From contig NZ_FTNY01000001.1 in assembly GCF_900156575.1 (NCBI RefSeq), forward strand, positions 992,001 through 1,056,000: a DNA stretch of 64,000 nt. The letters run 5' to 3'. A program made the position numbers and the translations under genes. Numbering within the stretch: the first letter of the stretch is position 1; the number at the start of each line of letters is the position of its first letter. The notes beneath the pieces were generated by a model, which saw only the letters and a program-made list of their open reading frames with translations, was not told the DNA's origin and searched no databases. Origin of the DNA: Chryseobacterium shigense (lineage in GTDB: Bacteria > Bacteroidota > Bacteroidia > Flavobacteriales > Weeksellaceae). This document shows positions 44,153 to 54,300 of the stretch, piece by piece.

Positions 44153-47100
44153 CCGATAATATATTTTTTATGTTTAATAGTTTTTATTTCAGTTTGGTTG
44201 ATCCATAAATGATCTCCCTCAACATGTTTGATTTCAAAGGCTTTTGGGTTTCCTTTAAGTCCGGTTCCCAGAAACTTTCCGTACGCTTCTTTGGCTACCC
44301 AGAATCTGGTGGTCCATTCTGCCTGATCTCTGTCTTTTAATAAGGTTAATTCGTGATCGGTAAATACCAGATCATAAAATCCGGAGCTGCGTTCCTCCAT
44401 GATCTCCATGTCGATTCCCACAGGGCTACCCTGTCGTGCAATACCTACGGCATCCTTTTCTTTATGGGCTAAAGAAATATGGATATCTTCTGTGACATCG
44501 CCTATCAGATAAGGCTTTCCGACTTCATCCTTCCCTATTTCAAAAGTGATCGGAAAACAAGGGTGATTTTTATGTTCACGAAGAAGATTCCGAACAGCAT
44601 CTTTCACGGCTACACGGCTTACCATCCATTCTTTCCGCTTGTTGGGAAACAACTGCTGATGATACTGTTTTTCCGTCTGGTTGAAATATCTTTTGAGGAT
44701 AAAATCCCACGAAGCAACTCTGGTATACGCCTGATGAAAGAAAAATACTTCAGGTGCTATTTCTTCCGAAAGACGATTGTGCAAAGGCGACATGGAAACA
44801 TTCCACAGTGGTTCATCGATTTCCAGTCGGCGGTTTTGCCAGCCTGTAATCGCGCACCATACCTTTCCATCTCTTTTAAGGATGATATCGGCAATGGCAA
44901 ATTCTTCATTGAGTTCTGTAAGGATACAGGTGCATTCAAAAAGTCCGTCCTGATCTTCCATATCTCCAAAGAATTCAATATCTCTGATTTTCACCGGGAA
45001 AGCAATACGGTCTTTGGTCAGGGTAAGCTGCAGCCACAATCCGAATAATTGTCCGGCATTATCAAGCAAAGATCCTTTCCCTCCGTTTCCTTTGATTTTT
45101 CCTACAATTCCTTTTGTTCCTACTGCTGAAATCTCTGTAATTCCCTGGTAGAGTTCTCCATGGAACATATGTTTGTCATAGATCTCTTCAGGTGTTCTTT
45201 CGATAGGCAAAAGATCTCCTATTGCCAGGTTAAAGACAGGAACAGCAGGTGCAGACGAAGCCAGTAAGACTTCTGCATTCGCAAAGTTCTCAATATCAAG
45301 GTAGGCATGGTTATTGGAACGCCATTCTCCTTTGACTGTTTTTTCAAAAGGTTTGGCAACATTCATCCATTGAAAGACACTTACATTCATGATTTTATGA
45401 ACGCGGGTTCCCGGTATTTCGGCCTGTGCTATTTCTGCTAACTGCTCAAAAATCATGGTCATCGGGATCACCGGCTCCATATCAGAGACATTGGTCCATC
45501 CTTTCGGCTGTCTCAATAAACTGTGATCGATGAGGTAAGGATGTTTATCTAAAGTAACATACAGAAGTTTCGAGAAATTCTTACTGACAGGTGCTCTAGA
45601 AACCACAGGTCTTGGGATTGTAATTTCCGGACGGTTTTGAAACAGCGTCAATACTTCTTCCTGCATCCGGATCATATCGGTGATATTTTCCTGGAAAGCC
45701 TGAACCAGAGGATGACCTGTCTTAGCGACCGTCGCTGAAACCGTATTTTGTTTTGGCATCTCAAAGGACTGAGCCAGATTTTGAATTTCTTTAAAATCAC
45801 GGATAATGGGTGAACCCAGCTGTAACTTGATTCCTTTTCCTGATGATTTTTTTGATTGACTTTGTATTTCTAGAAAGTCTAATGCTACGGTTTTACCTTC
45901 CACAAATAATGCGGCTACCACACGCTGCAGCTGAGCCAATGCAGATCTTGTGGCCACGCTGGAAGCAATCGTACTGAATGCTTTTCCTTTCAAAGTATCA
46001 TCAATAAAGCCAATCAGTCCTCCAGTACCAATCTGAATAAAGAATTTTGCGCCTTCTTCATACAGTTTATCCGTCAGTTCACGGAAACGGACTGGCTGCA
46101 CCAAATGCTCGGCACTTAGTTTTCTGATCGCATCCTGATCAGCAGGATACGGCTCTAAAGTCGTTGCAGACCACAACGGGATTTTCGTCTGTTGAAACTG
46201 CGCTTTTTCCATTCCTGCCAGGATCACATCCAGTTGATCAGCAATAAACGGTGAGTGAAAACCGGACTGGAACGGCAGAATCTGATGAAAGATCTGTTTT
46301 GATTTTAATAATGGAACCAACTCATCCAGGGCAGCATTACTGCCACAAAGGATCACCTGATTGGGACAGTTGTCATTGGAAATGTAAAGATTGGGAATAG
46401 TATCGATAAAAGGCTTTACCGCATCAATCCCTGCTCCGATCGCAATGAATCTGGAATCTTTTAATTCAAAGGTTTCCGGATTCAGAACATCAATCAAAGC
46501 TTTAACAGAATTTACTTCTGCCAGTTCTGAGGAATATCCTGCCAGCCATTCTCCCAGGCTGTGTCCCGCATTCATATCCGGAACAATTCCCAGTTTTTTC
46601 AGGGCGTTATCAAGGATGCTGCATTTGTTGAAAATTCCCAATGCATCGCTTAATAAACCGTCCCCTTCTGTTTCGATAGGCTCGGTTAATCCAAAATAAC
46701 GGCTCACACTGTCCACCTCCCCTTTCGCAAGGCCATCCAGCCCCGGAAATACGAAGGCGATTTTACCTCCATCTTTCAGTAAAGGGGTGTTGGTGTACCA
46801 GATATCCTGTTTATTGCGCCATGGATTATTTTTAGCTACAATTTTAGTGGCTTTTTCTATTCTTTCAGGGGTCGGGTCGAATAAAGCAATCCGGTAATCC
46901 CCTTCTCCTACTCTGTTGTCGTTGTTTTTTAAAGCTGAAAGCAATTCTTCATGGGTAGGTCTTGCCAATACTAAAACACGGTCTTTTTTCGGCATATCAT
47001 AGCCTTCCAAAACAACGTGTGCATTGATTCCTCCAAATCCGAAGGCATTGACTGCCGCTACTTTCGGCAAGCCAGTTTTTGACCAGCTTTTCGGGTCCTG

Positions 47101-48372
47101 TACCGGAGCAAAACGGGTCTGCTCCATATCTGCAATTGGATTTTCACAATATAATGTAGGCGGTAACGTATCATGATGAAGCGCCAGACAGGTCTTGATT
47201 AAACCTGCGATTCCGGCAGCCGGCATGGCATGTCCGATATTGGATTTAACGGATCCGATTCCTGCAGCCTGGGTTGTTTCTTCTTTAGTGAAAAACTGAG
47301 CCAGAGTCTGAAGTTCTGTTTTATCTCCAAGCGGTGTTCCTGTCCCATGGGCTTCAAGATAACCGATTTGTTTTTCATCCAGATCCGCATTGGTCCAGGC
47401 CTGTTGTAAAGCTTTAAGCTGACCTTTAACGGACGGGCTCATCACGCTGGTTCCATTCCCATCGCTGCTTACTCCAACGCCTTTGATCACTGCGTAGATT
47501 TTATCCTGATCGCGGACTGCATCTTCCAATCGTTTTAAAACGACGAAACCACAGCCTTCACCAATTAACAACCCGTCTGCATCCCTACTGAACGGCTTGA
47601 TCTGCTGGTGGTGAGACAGAGCTCCCAACTGGGCAAAAATACTCCAGAAAGCAGCGTTCTGTCCGGTATGCACACCTCCCGCAATGACCATATCACAACG
47701 GCCACGGTTGAGTTCCTGAACGGCATGATCTACTGCAATCAAAGCACTGGCACAGGCAGCATCTACTGTAAAAGCAGCACCTCCCAGATTGAATCTGTTC
47801 GCTACTAAAGAGGCAACCAGATTGGGAATCAATCCCATGGCTGTATCAGCGGCGAAACGACCTTTTCGCTCCTGGAAAGCATGCTTCACCTTTTCAATAT
47901 CCGCTGAAGATACCTGAGGAAGCAATTCCTGCAGCAGCGAAGAAATCTGTTCTCCGGTGCGCACGATTTCAATGGCACGCGTCGCTCCGGGACCGGTATA
48001 GTTTCCTTTACCGATAATGATTCCGGTTTTCTCAAGAGATATTCCCTTTTGAAATACGCCGGCATCTTCCAGGGCTTTCTGCACCAGATCAAGGGTTAAT
48101 AAATGATCCGGCTCGGTGCCTTCTACTGCTAACGGGAGAATCCCAAAAGCTGTCGGATCAAATTCATAATCTGAAATAAATCCACCGCGTTGACAGTAAA
48201 ATCTGTCGACAGGACTGGTCTTATCACTAAAGTGTACAGGATCAATCCTATCAGCCGGAGCCGATTGGGTGGAATCTACCTTATTGACAATATTCTGCCA
48301 AAAAATATGGGCATCCTGTGCCCCGGGAAAGACACAGGATAGGCCAATAACAGCAACATCTGTTTTTTTCAT
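44140..48372 (-). CDS. Multidomain synthase KS-AT-DH-PPTase (PUFA/PKS-like)
   Basis: 1410 aa. The ketosynthase (1-~450) has its Cys in 'TVDAACASAL' (about 205) and His residues in 'EAHGTGTPLGDK' and 'KSNIGHAMPAAG', so it looks active rather than a chain-length factor. An AT region follows (about 530-800, Ser in 'GHSLGEWLAG' near 603). Next is a double hot-dog dehydratase ('DKHPYLIDHSLL' near 945) and finally a 4'-phosphopantetheinyl transferase ('VGIDMEIMEE' near 1318, 'FWVAKEAYGK' near 1357). There is no ACP or KR inside; those are in the neighbouring proteins. The fused PPTase lets the cluster activate its own ACPs. Confidence 0.88.
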   Translation of the reverse strand: MKKTDVAVIGLSCVFPGAQDAHIFWQNIVNKVDSTQSAPADRIDPVHFSDKTSPVDRFYCQRGGFISDYEFDPTAFGILPLAVEGTEPDHLLTLDLVQKALEDAGVFQKGISLEKTGIIIGKGNYTGPGATRAIEIVRTGEQISSLLQELLPQVSSADIEKVKHAFQERKGRFAADTAMGLIPNLVASLVANRFNLGGAAFTVDAACASALIAVDHAVQELNRGRCDMVIAGGVHTGQNAAFWSIFAQLGALSHHQQIKPFSRDADGLLIGEGCGFVVLKRLEDAVRDQDKIYAVIKGVGVSSDGNGTSVMSPSVKGQLKALQQAWTNADLDEKQIGYLEAHGTGTPLGDKTELQTLAQFFTKEETTQAAGIGSVKSNIGHAMPAAGIAGLIKTCLALHHDTLPPTLYCENPIADMEQTRFAPVQDPKSWSKTGLPKVAAVNAFGFGGINAHVVLEGYDMPKKDRVLVLARPTHEELLSALKNNDNRVGEGDYRIALFDPTPERIEKATKIVAKNNPWRNKQDIWYTNTPLLKDGGKIAFVFPGLDGLAKGEVDSVSRYFGLTEPIETEGDGLLSDALGIFNKCSILDNALKKLGIVPDMNAGHSLGEWLAGYSSELAEVNSVKALIDVLNPETFELKDSRFIAIGAGIDAVKPFIDTIPNLYISNDNCPNQVILCGSNAALDELVPLLKSKQIFHQILPFQSGFHSPFIADQLDVILAGMEKAQFQQTKIPLWSATTLEPYPADQDAIRKLSAEHLVQPVRFRELTDKLYEEGAKFFIQIGTGGLIGFIDDTLKGKAFSTIASSVATRSALAQLQRVVAALFVEGKTVALDFLEIQSQSKKSSGKGIKLQLGSPIIRDFKEIQNLAQSFEMPKQNTVSATVAKTGHPLVQAFQENITDMIRMQEEVLTLFQNRPEITIPRPVVSRAPVSKNFSKLLYVTLDKHPYLIDHSLLRQPKGWTNVSDMEPVIPMTMIFEQLAEIAQAEIPGTRVHKIMNVSVFQWMNVAKPFEKTVKGEWRSNNHAYLDIENFANAEVLLASSAPAVPVFNLAIGDLLPIERTPEEIYDKHMFHGELYQGITEISAVGTKGIVGKIKGNGGKGSLLDNAGQLFGLWLQLTLTKDRIAFPVKIRDIEFFGDMEDQDGLFECTCILTELNEEFAIADIILKRDGKVWCAITGWQNRRLEIDEPLWNVSMSPLHNRLSEEIAPEVFFFHQAYTRVASWDFILKRYFNQTEKQYHQQLFPNKRKEWMVSRVAVKDAVRNLLREHKNHPCFPITFEIGKDEVGKPYLIGDVTEDIHISLAHKEKDAVGIARQGSPVGIDMEIMEERSSGFYDLVFTDHELTLLKDRDQAEWTTRFWVAKEAYGKFLGTGLKGNPKAFEIKHVEGDHLWINQTEIKTIKHKKYIIGWTL

Positions 48373-48391
48373 AGTTATCGTATACAGAGGT

Positions 48392-51300
48392 TTACCAGTT
48401 GTTTCCGGACATGATCAATACCTGACTTTCGGTTCCGTATTTGATCTCGTTAAGGAAGATTTCTTTCCCCTGGTCCAATGGAATTAAAGAAATACCGCGA
48501 CGTTCATATTCTGTTTCCAGAGTCGATGAAACCATTCCGGCTCCTTTCCATGGGCCCCAGTTGATGGAGATTACTTTTCCTTTTAATTTTTTGTTTAAGG
48601 CTTTCGCATAATCATCCAGTACGGAGTTGGCCGCAGCATAATCTGTCTGACCTTTATTTCCATATACCGAAGCGATACTTGAGAAGAGTACTACAAACTG
48701 ACAGTCAGCTCGAAGTTGTTCTGCCAATACACGAAGCGGTTTTACTTTTGTATCGAATACACGCTCAAATGAGCTGGATGTCTTCTGTCTGAACAGTTTG
48801 TCTTCCAAAAGGCCTGCTCCGTGAATGACTCCGTCTAAACGGGCGTATTTATCATAAATATTTTTGATTAAATCGGATAATCCTTCCTCATCACAAAGAT
48901 CCAAGGATTGGTATACCACCTTATTTCCCAGTTGTTCCATATCTCTGATGGTACGAAGGATCTGGTTGTTTTTGAAAATTCTTACGGTCTCCTTTTCTAT
49001 TTCGGAAGGAGAAGTGAATTTTCCGGTTTTAATAAGATAGCTTCTTATTTCTTCTTTGGTTTTCATGGCTTCCACTTCTTTAAGGTCCGCTATGACATCT
49101 CTAGGATCTGCTGATCTTCCTACCAAAATATAGGTACACGGATACGCTCCAGACATATGCTTCACCAATTCAGAAGTGATTCCCTGTCCGCCTCCAAGCA
49201 CTAAGACTACAGATTCCTGATCCAGCTGGATATGCGCTTCTTCAAGGCTTGTTGACAATGGAGATGGGATGATCTCTATTTTATGTCTTTGGTCGTGTTT
49301 GTAAACGACTTCGGAAGGTTTATCTGTGGTTAATATTTCTTTTAAAGCAATTTCTGTAATCTGATCAACTTCCTGTGGTGTGCTCAGGCTGATCAGCCTG
49401 CAAGAGGTTTGTTCAAATTCTCTCGCTAAACTTTTGAAAAGTCCCGGATAGCCTTTGTAATGACGTAAAAGACGCGTATCAGTCAATTCCTGAATATGAG
49501 CCGGAATGTCTGAAATCAGATACACCCATTTGGCTTTATCAAGATCCAGTTTCTTGATCTGATCTACGTGATCAATGATGCTGTGCTTTACGGTTGAGGA
49601 GAACAGATCCAGAATAATCAGGCCATCAAAATCTTTAAGATCTCTTTCCGTATCCACCAATTCTGCGATAGCTCCATATTTTTCAAGGGTATTCTTGATC
49701 GCCATCGTTTGCGGACTGTTGTCCTGAGTGATCGCAAAACGTTTTCCCTTGATGATTTCTGTATTCTGCTCTGTAGAAACATCGGTTGGCGTCAGGTCAA
49801 AACGAAGACGTGACAGTAAATTCTGAACAGGTTCAGCATCAGCATCAGTGTTTCCACTCATTTCGCTGATCCATGAAGCCAGTCCTTTTAATGTTTTAAT
49901 AGCAGCCAGTTTTTCCATCAGATCATCCGCCTGGTCCATATCCTGACCGAAACCGATTTTGGTTTTAAGGTCTCCGATAATTTCCATTCTTTTAATAGAA
50001 TCGATGCTCAGGTCTGCTTCCAGATCAAGATCCAATCCAAGCATTTCTTTTGGATATCCTGTTTTTTCACTGACGATATCCAGAATTATATTTTGAAGTT
50101 CTTCAAGAGAGAATGCAGATTTACTTTCTACTTCTGCTACAGGTGTTACTGCAGTTCCGTTTTTTACAGGAGCGGCTGTTGGAGTTCCTGTCAATTCTGT
50201 TAACCAGGAAACCAGACCGCTTAACGTTTTGATCGATGCTAATTTTTCCATGACCGTATCTTCATCGGTATTACCTGATGTAAGCGCTCCCAACTCACTG
50301 CGAAGCGTTCCGATGATTTCTACCCTTTTGATAGAGTCAATACTTAAATCTGCTTCCAGGTCCATTTCCATGCCCAGCATTTCTTGAGGATATCCGGTTT
50401 TATCACTTACAACCTGTAGTAATAAAGTTTTAATATCTTTTACCGGAGCCTGTTTTACCGCAACAGCAGCAGGCTTTTCTACATGGACCGGCTGTGTAGG
50501 AATGGTCACCAAACGATCGTTCATTGGTGCGTGTACCGGCGCAGCATAAGCAGGTGCAGGGCTGACTTGTGGATTCTGTCCCAGGAAGGAAAGCATCACA
50601 TCACGCTGTGCCTGGATCAGCTGGTTCATGGTATTTAAATATTCATGCAGCATACGTTCAGCGGCAGGCTGAGATTCGGCTACAGGAGCTGGTGGGTTAT
50701 TCGTAAAATTGTTCATGGGAATAGGAGTTAATATCGGTAACGCACCATTGGCTGGCAGATTACCTGTGGTTGGATGCGCCATTTGTCCGTTCACACGCCA
50801 GATGGCTGGATTTTTCTTATACAGTTCAGGCTGGTCTATCTGAATCAGTCTGGCATTACGGCCGTCGAAAAGTTTTTCAATGCTGAAACTTCTGCCAGTT
50901 CCCAGATATTGTGCCAGCATAGAAAGAAGATGACTCAGTTTATTTCGGTTGCTGTCTTCTACATACAGGATCAGCTGATCTTTTTCTAAGCAGGATTTCG
51001 TCAGTCCGGAAAGGACTTTTCCTGGACCTACTTCGATAAATATTCGGGCTCCGTCTGCATACATCGCCTGAAGTTCTTCTACAAACCTTACGGGCTGTAC
51101 CAAATGATCTGTCAGTCTTTCTTTGATTTCCGACGGACTTGTTGGATAGGTTTCCGCAGTTGTATTCGACCAAACCGGAATCTGCATTTCCTGGAAAGGA
51201 ATGTCTTTTAAAACCTTATCATATAAGCCTTTGGATTTAGCCAGTAACGGACTATGGAACGCACAGGCTACTTCTAATTTCTTTGCAGAAATACGTTCCT

Positions 51301-54300
51301 GTTTAAGGTTCTCCATTAATTTATTGATAGCCGGCGTACTTCCTGCCACCACACATTGGGTCGGAGCATTATAATTAACCGGATAACAGCCTTCTGTCTT
51401 GTCTAATACCGGCTGCAACTGTTCTCTTGTTGCGCTTACTGCAATCATAGTTCCAGGATCACCTCCTTCTACTGAATCCAAAATGGCGTGAGCCCTTTGA
51501 ATACTTAGATCAACCAGTTTTTCTTCTTCAAAAACCCCGGCAAAACATAAAGCCGGTAATTCACCATAGCTGTGGCCTGCTACCATATCCGGAACAATGT
51601 CCAGTGATTTCAGGAAGTTAGCTAAAGCCAGGTCAACAATTCCTAAGATAGGTTGCGCCAGACGAGTATCTTTAATGGTTTCTTTTTGTTGTTTTAAAGC
51701 AGCTTCATCAAATGTTGCTGAAGGGAAAACCACTTTCTCCAGTTCAGGATATCCTTCGATCAGGTTACGCATGGCTGGAAAAGCTACGAACAGATCACGG
51801 GCCATGTTGATTCTCTGACTGCCTTGTCCGGGGAAAAGGAAAGCTACTTTACCGTCACGTTTATTCACCGTGAAAGTGTCTTTACTTTCAATTCCTGATA
51901 ATGCCAATTCGATGTTCATCATCAAATGTTCGGCGGTATCAGCAACGATGGTTAACTGAATTGGTTTTTCTGAGCCTACTGCTAAGCTATAAGCCATATC
52001 TTTTAATGGAATATCACCATTAACCTCTAATAAAGATTTGATCTGTGACAATGGAATTTTCGCATCCTCATAAGTATCCCCACGGAATACAAACAATTCT
52101 GACGGCCACGATTGCAATACAGCAGAATCATCTTCCTTGGGATGGTTGGCAATAACCGTATGGAAATTGGTTCCTCCGAATCCGAAAGCACTGATTCCGG
52201 CATAACGGTTTTTCTCGCTCCACAATCCGCTTTCTGCATAAAAAGCAAAAGGACTTGTTTCAGCGTTATAATAAGCATTAGGCTGCTGTAAATGAAGTGT
52301 TGGTGGTTTTACCCCGTGGTATACCGCCAGAGAAGCTTTGATCAACCCTGCCAATCCTGCTGCACATTTGGTATGTCCAATCTGCGTTTTCACAGAACCT
52401 AAATGAGTTTGTCCCGGTATCGCTCCTGAGCGGCTGAATAAATTCGTCAGTGCACTCAGTTCGGTTTTATCTCCTACTACAGTTCCGGTTCCGTGAGCTT
52501 CCACTAAACCAACTGCCGCAGGACTAATCCCTGCTTGGGAATATGCACGTTCTAAAGCACGTACCTGCCCTATTTTTCTCGGAGCTGTAAGTCCAAGTGC
52601 TTTTCCGTCACTGGATCCTCCCACTCCTTTGATGACAGAATAAATACGGTCGCCATCTCTAACGGCATCTTCGTATCTTTTTAACACAAGGATTGCCACG
52701 CCTTCTCCGAGGGCAATACCATCGGCATCCCCGTCAAATGTTGCACATCTTCCTTTTCTGGAAAGAGCATGAGTACTGGAAAACATAAGGTAATCATTGA
52801 TTCCGTTATGTAAATCTGCTCCTCCGGCAAGAACCATATCTGATTTTCCTAATATCAATTCCTGACAGGCCAGATCAATAGCCGCTAAGGATGATGCACA
52901 GGCAGCATCTACGGTGAAGTTTCTTCCTCCAAGATCTAAACGGTTGGTAATTCTCCCTGCAATCACATTGGCCAGAATACCAGGGAATGAATCTTCCGTC
53001 GTATGGGGAAACGCCTGTTTCACTTCTTCATGAAGTTCTCCGAATACCTGTTTATAATATCCTCTGAAACTATAGCTGTTAGCCAGATCATTACCGCCTT
53101 CAGCTCCGATAATTACAGAAATATTTTCTCTGTTAATATGTTTTTCACCATAGCCCGCATCTTCCATTGCTCTTTTAGCAACCAACAAGGTCAAAAGTTG
53201 TGTTGGTTCAATAGCTGCAAGAGACTGCGGAGGAATTCCGAATGCTAAAGGATCGAAATCAATCTTGGGAATAAATCCTCCCCATTTGGAGTGTGATACG
53301 TCCGGTCCGTCTGAATCGGGATGGTAATACAATTCTTTATTCCATCGTTCATCAGGCACTTCTGTGACGCTGTCTCTTCCTAATATAATGTTTCGCCAGT
53401 ATTCTTCAAGGTTTTTTGCCCCCGGGAAAATACATTCCATCCCGACAATGGCTACATCCAGTGGTTTTTCTGCTGAGGCTGGCTCTTCAGGCAGAGCTGC
53501 CTGTTCAATATATTGATAATTGTCGATACTTACATTCTGGTGAAGGGCTGCAATGGAGATCACGCGGTTTTGCATCGTAGCCACCTGACCGATCATATAC
53601 ATTCCCAGGTCCAGCTGTTCACTTGTTGGGATATTGATCAATTGATCTCCCTGACGTTCAACACCTTTAGCCGCAATACGAAGACGGCCTACGTTTAATT
53701 TTTCAAGCTTTTCCCAGACTTCTTTTTTATCCATTCCGGCGGCCAGAAGCTTTGTTTTCTCGGTGCTGAAATGCTGGGCAAATGCTGTATTTAAACAACG
53801 GGTCTCGTGTCCGGGTGCTGTTTCCAGTAAGACCGTATCTTTAGCCTGCATGGCCTGTACCTGGAATTCTTCCTGAATAGCTCCGGTACGAACGGCTTCT
53901 TCAGTATATAGATAGGCTGTTCCGATCAATACTCCAACTTTTACGCCTCTGGCTGCTAAAGGAGCTGCCATGATAGAAACGAATGCCGTTGAAAATGCAT
54001 TGTGAATTCCACCTGCAAAAAAGACGCTGATTTTTTCCGGATGTTCTTCTTTTAAGATGCGTTCAATCTGCTTTTCCCAAAGAACCATGCTTGAAAGCGG
54101 GCCTACGTGACCGCCGCACTCACGGCCTTCAAAGATGAAGTTGGTGGCGCCTTCTTTCAGAAAAATATCTAATAGTGCAGGGGAAGGAACATGGAGAAAG
54201 GTGGTTATTCCAGCTTTTTCAAATATCTTAGCCTGTGCCGGTCTTCCTCCGGCAATAAGAACCACAGGAGGCTTAGCTTCTAATATATAAGATGTCTGTT

